A program made the translations under genes and the position numbers. Below are positions 1 through 5,904 of a stretch of 9,189 bases of DNA, in pieces. This DNA is from a bacterium (lineage in GTDB: Bacteria; Bacillota_I; Bacilli_A; Acholeplasmatales; JAEDCM01): the NCBI GenBank assembly GCA_024695185.1, contig JAILIR010000134.1, positions 1 to 9,189 on the forward strand, read 5' to 3'. Position 1 is the stretch's first letter, and each line of letters begins with the position of its first letter. Under the pieces are notes generated by a model. That model made no database searches, was not told the DNA's origin, and was given only the letters and a program-made list of their open reading frames with translations.

Positions 1-53
1 GCATCTGCCTTACAAGCAGAGGGTCAGCGGTTCGAGCCCGTTAACCTCCACCA
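1..53 (+). tRNA. tRNA-Val (anticodon UAC), 5'-truncated by the window edge
   Basis: The 3' portion of a tRNA is visible. The anticodon stem pairs 4-8 with 16-20, and the seven-base loop at 9-15 places TAC at 11-13, which reads GUA/GUN valine codons. A five-base variable loop follows at 21-25. The T stem pairs 26-30 with 38-42 around the loop TTCGAGC at 31-37. The 3' acceptor strand is 43-49, the discriminator is A50 and CCA is encoded at 51-53. The 5' acceptor strand and D arm lie outside the window. The next tRNA begins only three bases later, so both are surely cut from one polycistronic transcript. Confidence 0.93.
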
Positions 54-56
54 TTT

Positions 57-141
57 GGAGCGGTAGCGAAGAGGCTAAACGCGTCAGACTGTAAATCTGA
101 TCCCTACGGGTTCGGTGGTTCGAAACCACCCCGCTCCACCA
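57..141 (+). tRNA. tRNA-Tyr (anticodon GUA)
   Basis: A complete 85-nt class II tRNA. The acceptor stem pairs 57-63 with 131-137, followed by A138 and an encoded CCA at 139-141. The anticodon stem pairs 84-88 with 96-100, and the loop CTGTAAA at 89-95 gives anticodon GTA at 91-93. The long variable arm at 101-113 can form a short CCC/GGG hairpin, as expected for bacterial tRNA-Tyr. The T stem pairs 114-118 with 126-130 around TTCGAAA. It is the last gene of the tRNA operon, with an intrinsic terminator ten bases downstream. Confidence 0.97.
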
Positions 142-150
142 CTATTTTTT

Positions 151-177
151 ATGAGTATAATTGGTACTCATTTTTTT
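151..177 (+). terminator. Intrinsic terminator of the tRNA operon
   Basis: A perfect 7-bp stem pairs ATGAGTA (151-157) with TACTCAT (165-171) around a 7-nt loop, and a run of T follows to 177. The stem is AT-rich, but the geometry and the position just after tRNA-Tyr fit a rho-independent terminator. It separates the tRNA transcript from the promoters that follow. Confidence 0.85.
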
Positions 178-191
178 ATTTTAAAAAACTG

Positions 192-219
192 TTGCATTAA
201 AAATTAAAAATGCTATAAT
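192..219 (+). promoter_or_regulatory. Sigma-A type promoter, extended -10, for the small RNA unit
   Basis: TTGCAT at 192-197 lies 16 bases upstream of a perfect TATAAT at 214-219. A TG dinucleotide at 211-212 makes the extended -10 form TGCTATAAT. Transcription is expected to start near A226. It lies downstream of the tRNA terminator, so it defines a new transcription unit. Confidence 0.8.
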
Positions 220-225
220 AAAGAT

Positions 226-316
226 ACAAATAAACGGTTTATGAGGGCTATACCGCCCAGCGATATAAAGGTGTGATTATTATTGACTGAGTAATTACAC
301 CTTTATTTATTTTTTC
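226..316 (+). ncRNA. Candidate small RNA or terminated leader (about 90 nt), family not recognised
   Basis: The unit is bounded by a strong promoter (192-219) and a strong intrinsic terminator (265-316). The next gene appears to have its own promoter at 339-347, so this transcript may be independent. The 5' half contains a dyad ATAAAC-G-GTTTAT (230-242) and two mutually exclusive small hairpins, 235-241 with 249-255 or 245-248 with 255-258. The 3' half is the terminator hairpin. It does not match any riboswitch or housekeeping RNA I can recall by eye (T-box, SRP RNA, 6S, fluoride, ZTP, preQ1, guanidine). Alternatives are a leader of nrnA that terminates by default and is sometimes read through, or a tiny leader peptide gene (ATG at 241, stop at 274-276) lacking a Shine-Dalgarno. 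The existence of a short transcript is likely; its function is unknown. Confidence 0.5.
265..316 (+). terminator. Strong intrinsic terminator ending the small RNA unit
   Basis: Fifteen pairs, with a single G·U, join 265-279 to 292-306 around a 12-nt loop at 280-291. A T-rich tract (306-320, including six T at 310-315) follows directly. It is the longest terminator stem in the window. It lies about 70 bases before nrnA and upstream of the second promoter, so it ends a short RNA and not the tRNA operon. Confidence 0.88.
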
Positions 317-338
317 TATTTTTAAAAACTTAATATTA

Positions 339-347
339 TGCTATAAT
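339..347 (+). promoter_or_regulatory. Extended -10 promoter of the nrnA operon
   Basis: TGCTATAAT at 339-347 is a perfect extended -10. No good -35 is seen at the right spacing, only T-rich sequence around 319-324. The predicted start near 354 would give a leader of about 29 nt carrying the Shine-Dalgarno AAGGGAGG at 368-375. Confidence 0.7.
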
Positions 348-382
348 ATTCTAATACGAATATTATTAAGGGAGGTTTTCTT

Positions 383-1330
383 ATGATAGATAAAATATTA
401 GGTAAAATTAAAGCAGCTAATTCAATTATCATTATTGGACATGTTAGTCCTGATGGAGATTGTCTAGGTTGTCAATTTGGTTTAAAAGAAATCATAAAAG
501 AAAACTTTAAAAAAGAAGTATATGCCGTTGGAGAGCCTTCAACTTCACTTGCTTTTATGGGATGTTTAGATACTATAGATGATAGTGTATTTACTAGATC
601 TTTAGTAGTATTAACAGATGTAGCTAATGAAGCAAGAATTGCTGATAAAAGATATTCTAAAGCTTTAGATATTGTTAAGATTGATCACCATCCATATAGT
701 GATAATACAGGTTCAGCAGTATATGTAGATACAAGTGTTTCATCAGCAAGTGAGATAATCGCAAGAATAGCTATGGAATATAATCTAAAGGTTAATGAAA
801 AGGCTGCAAATAGCTTACTTACGGGAATTATTACTGATTCAGGTGGTTTCAGATATGATGGTGTAAATCCTAATACTTTTAAAATAGCATCGTTTTTAAT
901 GGAAGCGGGAGCTAATCCTGTTGAGTTAAATAAAAAAATAGCAACTGTAACATTTAATGAGCTTAAAATTAAAGGGTTTGTTATTGAAAATATGAAAAGG
1001 ACTAAAGAAGGTTTTGTATATTGTTACATATCTAAAGAAACAAGAGCAAAATATAATGTTATATATGAAGAAGCAAGTAATGCTTTAGATGTATTAGGTA
1101 ATATTGAAGATTGTCCTATTTGGGCTTTAATTCTTGAAATAGATAACGAATTACGTGTTAGACTTAGATCAAGTGGTCCAGTAATTAACACTCTAGCAAA
1201 TAAGTATAGAGGTGGAGGACATCCTCTAGCTAGTGGATGTTACTTAAATAATGAAAGTGAAATAGAAACATTTGCTAATGATGCAGATGAATATATTAGA
1301 AATTATAAACATATAATGAATAATAGATAG
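383..1330 (+). CDS. nrnA: NrnA-type DHH/DHHA1 phosphoesterase (nanoRNase / pAp phosphatase)
   Basis: A 315-residue protein with the full DHH subfamily 1 layout. The metal-binding motif GHVSPDGD covers residues 19-26, Asp79 sits in LVVLTDV, the signature DHH is at 101-103, and Asp152 lies in GIITDSGG. The C-terminal DHHA1 substrate motif GGGHPLASG is at 277-285. NrnA enzymes are cytoplasmic Mn-dependent hydrolases that finish RNA decay by degrading 2-5 nt oligonucleotides and dephosphorylate 3',5'-pAp; some relatives cleave c-di-AMP-derived pApA. The length is typical of NrnA, and there is no N-terminal membrane or PAS region, so it is not GdpP. The start is set by AAGGGAGG seven bases upstream. 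It is first in an operon: the next Shine-Dalgarno overlaps its stop codon. The family call is firm; the exact substrate (nanoRNA, pAp or pApA) cannot be read from the sequence. Confidence 0.92.
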   Translation: MIDKILGKIKAANSIIIIGHVSPDGDCLGCQFGLKEIIKENFKKEVYAVGEPSTSLAFMGCLDTIDDSVFTRSLVVLTDVANEARIADKRYSKALDIVKIDHHPYSDNTGSAVYVDTSVSSASEIIARIAMEYNLKVNEKAANSLLTGIITDSGGFRYDGVNPNTFKIASFLMEAGANPVELNKKIATVTFNELKIKGFVIENMKRTKEGFVYCYISKETRAKYNVIYEEASNALDVLGNIEDCPIWALILEIDNELRVRLRSSGPVINTLANKYRGGGHPLASGCYLNNESEIETFANDADEYIRNYKHIMNNR

Positions 1331-1341
1331 GAGGAATAATT

Positions 1342-1872
1342 ATGTTTTTTGAAGATTTAGCAACTGATGCCCCTACATATTTAGATTTTGGAGGCATCAT
1401 GGCATTATTAATTGCTTTTGTGTTTTCTTTTATAATTGGATATGAAAGACAAGCCGTAAGAACTAGAAGTAGCGTATCAAGTCATGTATTGGTATCTGTT
1501 AGTGCTTGTGCTGTTGCTCTATTGCAAAGATATATTTATCAATTTGATCCATCAACTAATAGCCAAAGAATCATTGCTGCTATATTAACAGGTATGGGAT
1601 TCTTAGGTGCTGGTGTTATTCTTAAGACTGGAGATAAGATTAGAGGTTTAACTACAGCTTCAACTATTTGGTTTTGTATCATTACATCAATTATTTTAGG
1701 TATGAACTTCTTAGCTTTAGGTGGAATTATGGCTGGCTTTGGTGTAATATTCATTTATGCTAGAGATTTTGCTAGAGGAGTAAATCCATTTGCTCCAGGA
1801 AAAATAAAAGCAAAAAATGAAGCAAAAGAAAAAGAAAATAGTGAAAAAGAAGACAAAATAAACGAGGAGTGA
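1342..1872 (+). CDS. MgtC/SapB-family inner membrane protein
   Basis: A 176-residue membrane protein. Hydrophobic segments lie at about 17-34, 48-62, 76-94, 104-121 and 122-140, followed by a charged Lys/Glu tail from about 152 to the end. The family landmarks are IGYERQ at 32-37, the glycine-rich GMGFLGAGVI at 84-93 and GLTTASTIW at 102-110. Where most MgtC/SapB proteins have a GLRTH-like stretch after the ERQ motif, this protein reads SVSSH (44-48), keeping the His but not the Gly or Arg. It lacks the C-terminal ACT-like domain of Salmonella MgtC and so resembles the short SapB/YhiD forms. Family roles are linked to magnesium limitation, acid stress and virulence; the activity here is unknown. 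AGGAGG at 1329-1334 spans the nrnA stop, and mnmE starts four bases after its own stop, so the three genes are probably co-transcribed. Confidence 0.85.
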   Translation: MFFEDLATDAPTYLDFGGIMALLIAFVFSFIIGYERQAVRTRSSVSSHVLVSVSACAVALLQRYIYQFDPSTNSQRIIAAILTGMGFLGAGVILKTGDKIRGLTTASTIWFCIITSIILGMNFLALGGIMAGFGVIFIYARDFARGVNPFAPGKIKAKNEAKEKENSEKEDKINEE

Positions 1873-1876
1873 TTTT

Positions 1877-3217
1877 ATGTTTGAGCCTATTTGTGCGATA
1901 TGTACTCCTTATGGTAGTAGCGCTATATCTATTATTAGATGTAGTGGAGCTAGTTCTATTGAATTAGCAAATAAAATTTTTAAGGGTAAAGATTTATCTA
2001 AGGCTAGTGCCAACACTATTTGGTATGGACACATTTATGATAATGATGAAGTAATTGATGAAGTAATGGTATCTATCTTTAAAGCTCCTAAATCTTTTAC
2101 TTGTGAAGATAGTGTTGAAATTAGTTGTCATGGTGGTATTTATGTAACTAATAGAGTATTAAAAACACTACTAAAAAATGGATTTAGAATGGCTGAGCCT
2201 GGAGAGTTCAGTAAAAGAGCTTTTTTAAATGGTAGAATTGATTTAGTTCAAGCTGAATCTATTATGGATATGGTTAGTGCTAAAAATAAGCTAGCTTTAG
2301 GCATTGCGAATAATGGCATTAGTAAAAATACTTCTAATATGATTAACGATTTAAGAAAAGAAGTATTAGATATATTAGTTGATATTGAAGTTAATATTGA
2401 CTATCCAGAATACACGGATATTCCTGAAATTGAATATAAGAACTTAAAGGATAGAATAGAGTCTATCATTTTAAAGATGGAAAAAATACTAAAAAAATCA
2501 TCTGGTGGTAAGCTTATAAGAGAAGGTATAAAAACCGTAATTGTTGGAAAACCTAATGTAGGTAAGTCTAGTTTATTAAATACCTTATTAGACGAAGAAA
2601 AGGCTATAGTAAGCGATATTGAAGGAACTACTAGAGATTATATTGAAGGATTCTTAAATATAGGTGGTATTACTTTAAACTTAATAGATACGGCAGGTAT
2701 TAGAGAATCAAGTGATGAAATAGAGCGTATTGGAGTAGAAAGAAGTTTATCTAAAATTGATAGCGCTGATTTAGTATTAGTATTACTTGATAATAGTAGA
2801 AAATTATCAAGCCTAGATTTAGAAATATTAGATAAAACAAAGGATAAGAAAAGAATCGTTATTATGAATAAGATAGACTTAAATAAGGAAAATGATTATG
2901 ATGCGGATATCTTTATTTCTATTAACGATAATAAGGGCTTAGATAAACTTGAAGATAAAATATTAGATGTTTTAAATCTAAATGAATTTAACACTACTGA
3001 TAGTAATTATTTATCTAATGTTAGACATATAGATCTACTTGAGAAGTCTTTAGATTCCTTGAAAGAAGCTATTAAGGGAATAGATAGAATGATGGAAGTA
3101 GATATGATAAGTATCGATATAAAAGATTCCCTAAATTTAATGGGTGAAATAGTAGGAGAATCTAATACTGAATTAGTAATAGATAGATTATTCTCTAGAT
3201 TTTGTTTAGGAAAGTAA
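1877..3217 (+). CDS. mnmE: tRNA modification GTPase MnmE (TrmE)
   Basis: A 446-residue, full-length MnmE. The N-terminal tetrahydrofolate-binding domain opens with FEPICAICTPYG. A helical middle contains RAFLNGRIDLVQAE, and a Ras-like G domain is inserted in it: P-loop GKPNVGKS at 224-231, EGTTRD at 249-254, DTAGI at 271-275 and NKID at 331-334. The C-terminus is FCLGK with Cys443, matching the invariant C-terminal cysteine motif (usually FCIGK). With MnmG it installs the (carboxymethyl)aminomethyl group on U34 of tRNAs reading split codon boxes; mnmG is not in this window. GAGGAG at 1864-1869 lies inside the end of the MgtC-like gene, seven bases from the ATG, which fixes the start and implies translational coupling. 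The stop codon lies inside a long dyad that precedes dnaX. Confidence 0.98.
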   Translation: MFEPICAICTPYGSSAISIIRCSGASSIELANKIFKGKDLSKASANTIWYGHIYDNDEVIDEVMVSIFKAPKSFTCEDSVEISCHGGIYVTNRVLKTLLKNGFRMAEPGEFSKRAFLNGRIDLVQAESIMDMVSAKNKLALGIANNGISKNTSNMINDLRKEVLDILVDIEVNIDYPEYTDIPEIEYKNLKDRIESIILKMEKILKKSSGGKLIREGIKTVIVGKPNVGKSSLLNTLLDEEKAIVSDIEGTTRDYIEGFLNIGGITLNLIDTAGIRESSDEIERIGVERSLSKIDSADLVLVLLDNSRKLSSLDLEILDKTKDKKRIVIMNKIDLNKENDYDADIFISINDNKGLDKLEDKILDVLNLNEFNTTDSNYLSNVRHIDLLEKSLDSLKEAIKGIDRMMEVDMISIDIKDSLNLMGEIVGESNTELVIDRLFSRFCLGK

Positions 3218-3243
3218 TTAATATCATATTAATTACTCCTAAA
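3205..3243 (+). promoter_or_regulatory. Long perfect dyad between mnmE and dnaX (operator or hairpin)
   Basis: Twelve bases at 3213-3224 are the exact inverse of 3226-3237 around the single base C3225. After a two-base bulge (3211-3212) the symmetry continues, TTTAGG at 3205-3210 against CCTAAA at 3238-3243, so 18 pairs are possible. It covers the mnmE stop codon and the place where a -35 box for the dnaX promoter would lie. No T-run follows directly (the next bases are GTGTGTT), so it is a poor intrinsic terminator. A repressor site, or a 3'-end stabilising hairpin for the mnmE mRNA, are the likelier roles. Confidence 0.5.
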
Positions 3244-3246
3244 GTG

Positions 3247-3255
3247 TGTTATAAT
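3247..3255 (+). promoter_or_regulatory. Extended -10 promoter of dnaX-ybaB-recR
   Basis: TGTTATAAT at 3247-3255 is a perfect extended -10 element. There is no recognisable -35; that region is occupied by the dyad at 3213-3237. Start is expected near 3262, giving a very short leader that already contains the dnaX Shine-Dalgarno AGGGG at 3266-3270. Confidence 0.65.
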
Positions 3256-3278
3256 ATTTTTGGTTAGGGGTGAAAAGC

Positions 3279-4937
3279 ATGTCTTATCAAGCATTGTATA
3301 GAACTTATAGACCTAAATGTTTCAAAGAGGTCGCAGGACAAGAACATATCACAAGAACACTTATGAATGCTTTACAAAACGAAAAGATAAGTCATGCATA
3401 TTTGTTTAGTGGGCCACGTGGTACAGGTAAAACAAGTATCGCCAAAATATTTGCGAAAGCCGTTAACTGTATGAAAGCACCAATTAGTGATTGTTGCTGT
3501 GAATGTGAAATATGCCAAGGTATTCAAGAAGGCAAAATTAGTGATGTAATTGAAATAGATGCCGCTAGTAATAATGGTGTAGATGAAATTAGAGAATTAA
3601 GAGAAAAGGTTAAATATGTACCTAGTGTTTGTAAATATAAAGTCTATATTATAGATGAGGTTCATATGTTATCAACAAGTGCTTTTAATGCTTTACTAAA
3701 AACACTTGAAGAACCGCCAAAACACGCCATTTTCATTCTAGCTACAACTGAAATACATAAAATACCAGCAACAATTCTTTCTCGTTGTCAAAGATTTGAT
3801 TTTAGAGCAATATCTAATGATGATTTGATTAAAAGAGTAAAGCTAGTTGCGGAAAAAGAAAATATTAAAATTACTGATGAAGCAATAGAAACTATCGCTA
3901 TAAATGCTGAAGGAGGACTTAGAGATGCCTTAAGCTTATTAGATCAAGCCTTAAGCTATGCTAAGGATGAAATAACTGCTTCAGATGTTCATGATGTTAG
4001 TGGTAGTGTTACTAGTAGTGATTTAATTGAATTAGTTAAATCATTAAAAGACATGAACCCTACTAGTGCTATGAAAAAAATAGATGATTTGATGAAAAAC
4101 GGAAAAGAAATTAATAGAATTGTTAATGACTTAATCACATTCTTCAAAAACATTTTATTGTATAAGAATGTTAGTGGATATAATAGCGATTCATCATTAT
4201 ACAAGAATAATGATTTCATTAGACTTTCTAAAGAATTATCAAATCAAAGAATTTATCTATTTATAAACGTTTTAAGTGAAGTTCAAAATAATATTAAGTG
4301 GACTAACCAAAAGCGTGCATATTTAGATTTAGGTATTATTAAAATGACAGATTCATTCGAATTAAAGAATGTTAATGATAATGAACTTCTTTATAGGCTA
4401 GAAAAGAAAGTTGAAGAACTTGAAAATAGACCTCTAGCTAAAGCTGTTGAAGAGGTAAAAGTAGAAAAAGAAGAAAAATATGAAAACAATTATGACATGA
4501 TTAGAAAGATTATGTCTAATGCAAATGAAGAGAAACGAGAGCTTATGCTTAGAGGTTGGCCTTCATTAAGCAAGAATCAAGATATAGAATTAAAATTAGT
4601 CGCAAATATGCTTTCTAAGGGTAAGCTTGTTTGTATGAATGATTTTGATATGATATTAGTATTTGATGAACAATATATTTGTAGACAGCTCCAAAGAGAA
4701 GAAAACAAAGAAATTGTTAGAAAAATATTTAATAGAAAATCTCATTTAATTAATGACTATGTAGCTTTAACTGTTGAAGCTTGGAATAAGTTAAATGAGG
4801 AATTAAAAAAACCTGATATTACAGATCTAGAAATTAAGGAGAATGTTAATATCGTAGCGAAGGAAGAAGCTATATCAGAATTTGAAGAGGCTGGAATAAA
4901 ATTATTTGGGAAAGAAAATATAAAATTTGAGGAGTGA
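3279..4937 (+). CDS. dnaX: DNA polymerase III subunit tau (clamp loader DnaX)
   Basis: A 552-residue protein when started at ATG 3279. A longer frame opens at GTG 3270, but that codon is part of the Shine-Dalgarno AGGGGTG (3266-3272), and MSYQALYRTYRP is the classical DnaX N-terminus. The AAA+ module has Walker A GPRGTGKTS at 45-53, zinc-binding cysteines 64, 73, 76 and 79, Walker B IIDEVH at 124-129 and the SRC motif at 168-170. Domain III follows to about residue 360. The C-terminal part (about 390-552) is charged and weakly conserved, as in Bacilli, where it contacts PolC and the helicase. DnaX forms the motor of the clamp loader that places the beta clamp on DNA. The length is close to that of Bacillus tau. 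ybaB and recR follow, a widespread gene order. A homopolymeric A heptamer near the end is described separately. Confidence 0.97.
   Translation: MSYQALYRTYRPKCFKEVAGQEHITRTLMNALQNEKISHAYLFSGPRGTGKTSIAKIFAKAVNCMKAPISDCCCECEICQGIQEGKISDVIEIDAASNNGVDEIRELREKVKYVPSVCKYKVYIIDEVHMLSTSAFNALLKTLEEPPKHAIFILATTEIHKIPATILSRCQRFDFRAISNDDLIKRVKLVAEKENIKITDEAIETIAINAEGGLRDALSLLDQALSYAKDEITASDVHDVSGSVTSSDLIELVKSLKDMNPTSAMKKIDDLMKNGKEINRIVNDLITFFKNILLYKNVSGYNSDSSLYKNNDFIRLSKELSNQRIYLFINVLSEVQNNIKWTNQKRAYLDLGIIKMTDSFELKNVNDNELLYRLEKKVEELENRPLAKAVEEVKVEKEEKYENNYDMIRKIMSNANEEKRELMLRGWPSLSKNQDIELKLVANMLSKGKLVCMNDFDMILVFDEQYICRQLQREENKEIVRKIFNRKSHLINDYVALTVEAWNKLNEELKKPDITDLEIKENVNIVAKEEAISEFEEAGIKLFGKENIKFEE
4805..4816 (+). 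other. Possible -1 slip site near the 3' end of dnaX
   Basis: Seven A at 4805-4811 lie in the phase needed for tandem -1 slippage, TTA AAA AAA (A AAA AAA). In the -1 frame the next codons are ACC and then TGA at 4814-4816, so slippage would end the protein at residue 512 instead of 552. GAGG at 4797-4800 and a weak 7-bp stem (4815-4821 with 4847-4853) flank it. Such heptamers also occur by chance in this A-rich DNA, for example in mnmE near 2490, so this is tentative. Confidence 0.2.
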
Positions 4938-4943
4938 TGAAAT

Positions 4944-5237
4944 ATGAATCCAAATATGGTAAAGAAAATTCAAAGAATGCAAAGAGAAATGATGGAAGCA
5001 CAAAAAAGATTAGAAGAAACTGAATTCACAGGTACAGCTGCAGGTGTTGTAGATGTTACTGTTTTAGGTTCTAAAGAAGTTTTAAAGGTAACTATTAACA
5101 AAGATGCAATCGACTCTCTTGATGATTTAGAAATGATTGAAGATACTATTGTTGCTGCATTAAATAACGCATTTAAAAATGTTGATGATGAGACACAAAG
5201 AGTTATGTCTCAATTCCAAATGCCAGGAATGTTTTAA
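4944..5237 (+). CDS. ybaB: YbaB/EbfC nucleoid-associated DNA-binding protein
   Basis: A 97-residue protein with the YbaB/EbfC pattern. An N-terminal helix rich in Met, Gln, Lys and Glu (about 1-26) is followed by a beta segment (GTAAGVVDVTVLGSKEVLKV, about 30-49) with the conserved LxVxI-type strand, then a C-terminal helix with NNAF near residue 75 and the usual Met/Pro/Gly-rich tail ending MPGMF. Family members are small dimers that bind DNA and coat the nucleoid; the gene is nearly always between dnaX and recR, though its exact role is unsettled. GAGGAG at the end of dnaX serves as Shine-Dalgarno and the ATG follows the dnaX stop by six bases. The stop TAA shares its last A with the recR ATG, indicating translational coupling. 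Confidence 0.95.
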   Translation: MNPNMVKKIQRMQREMMEAQKRLEETEFTGTAAGVVDVTVLGSKEVLKVTINKDAIDSLDDLEMIEDTIVAALNNAFKNVDDETQRVMSQFQMPGMF

Positions 5238-5824
5238 TGAAGTATCTAGATGAAATAAACGGCTTAATAGAGTCTTTATCTAAATATCAAGGAATTGGCC
5301 CAAAGACCGCAGAAAGACTTGCTATTAATACGGTTACTAAGTGGGATAGTAATGATATAGATTCATTTATTAACGCTTTAAAGGAAGTTAAAAATTTAAA
5401 GCGTTGTAAGTGTTGTGGCAATATCACTAAAAATGATATATGTGATATTTGTAATAATAGATGCCATGATAAAATTATGGTTATTGAAGATGTTAAAGAT
5501 TTATTCGCAATAGAAAAAGCGGATATGTATGATGGAGTGTACCATATACTTGATGGAGTTATAAATTATCAAGCAGGTATTACACCAGAAGATATAAATT
5601 TAGAATCTTTATTTCTTCGTGCAAAGGATGCTAAAGAAATAATTATTGCCACAAACCCTTCTGTTGAAGGTGAAATTACAGCCCAATATATTAAAGAAAT
5701 GCTTAAGGATTATGACTGTAGTATTTCTAGAATTGCTTATGGTCTTCCTGTAGGTGGACAATTAGAATATACAGATAGTTTAACCCTATTAAAGGCACTT
5801 GAAGGTAGAAGAAATATTAAGTAA
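5237..5824 (+). CDS. recR: Recombination mediator protein RecR
   Basis: A 195-residue protein of normal RecR length. An N-terminal helix-hairpin-helix contains YQGIGPKTAERLA (17-29), with Gln18 where Pro is common. A four-cysteine zinc finger uses Cys57, Cys60, Cys69 and Cys72. A Toprim domain begins at about IMVIEDVKD (80-88) and includes VEGEITAQYI. The C-terminal part has the GLPVGGQLEYTD signature followed by LLKALEGRR. RecR forms a ring-like clamp that, with RecO (and RecF), loads RecA on SSB-coated single-stranded DNA. The segment YHILDGVINYQAGITP (102-117) is a diverged form of the usual YHVLGG...SPLDGIGP stretch. The ATG overlaps the ybaB stop by one base and has no strong Shine-Dalgarno of its own, so translation likely depends on ybaB. 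No convincing terminator follows; the next promoter starts 25 bases after the stop. Confidence 0.97.
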   Translation: MKYLDEINGLIESLSKYQGIGPKTAERLAINTVTKWDSNDIDSFINALKEVKNLKRCKCCGNITKNDICDICNNRCHDKIMVIEDVKDLFAIEKADMYDGVYHILDGVINYQAGITPEDINLESLFLRAKDAKEIIIATNPSVEGEITAQYIKEMLKDYDCSISRIAYGLPVGGQLEYTDSLTLLKALEGRRNIK

Positions 5825-5848
5825 AAATATAAACTTAATAAAAAGGGC

Positions 5849-5877
5849 TTGAAAAAAATTTATATTTCATATAAAAT
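5849..5877 (+). promoter_or_regulatory. Sigma-A promoter of rpoE
   Basis: TTGAAA at 5849-5854, a 17-base spacer and TAAAAT at 5872-5877 match the -35/-10 consensus well. It lacks the TG extension seen at other promoters in the window. Start is expected near 5884, giving a leader of about 20 nt with the Shine-Dalgarno AAGGAG at 5891-5896. Confidence 0.78.
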
Positions 5878-5904
5878 AGAGTAGTCATTTAAGGAGTGAT
5901 TTTA

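Noticed and set aside
230..242. Guanidine-II (mini-ykkC) hairpin suggested by ACGG
   Set aside because: The loop is not closed correctly (a T·T mismatch in the third pair) and there is no second ACGR hairpin.
235..258. H-type pseudoknot in the candidate RNA (235-241 with 249-255 plus 245-247 with 256-258)
   Set aside because: The third loop would have zero bases while having to cross a stem of at least four pairs, which is sterically impossible. The two pairings are better read as alternatives.
240..262. T-box-like sequence (AGGGCTATACCGCC resembling AGGGTGGTACCGCG)
   Set aside because: The conserved core is only partly matched, the predicted RNA is far too short for a specifier stem, and the downstream gene is not an amino-acid or tRNA synthetase gene.
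1539..1754. 71-codon - strand frame inside the MgtC-like gene
   Set aside because: Antisense shadow of a hydrophobic coding region with no start signals. The same applies to the - strand frames at 3989-4219 and 6779-6988.
3270..3278. Upstream GTG start for dnaX, and the similar longer starts for rpoE (GTG 5896) and lysS (TTG 8702)
   Set aside because: Each of these codons lies in or at the edge of the Shine-Dalgarno that serves the ATG 9-15 bases downstream, and the extra residues are not part of the family N-termini.
4074..4082. Seven-A run in dnaX near residue 268 as a frameshift site
   Set aside because: The phase is ATG AAA AAA ATA, which does not allow tandem -1 re-pairing, and truncation inside domain III would not give a working gamma-like product.
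5825..5867. 9-bp inverted repeat (AAATATAAA at 5825-5833 and TTTATATTT at 5859-5867) as a recR terminator
   Set aside because: The stem is A/T only with a 25-base loop and no following T-run, and it overlaps the rpoE promoter; chance in AT-rich DNA.
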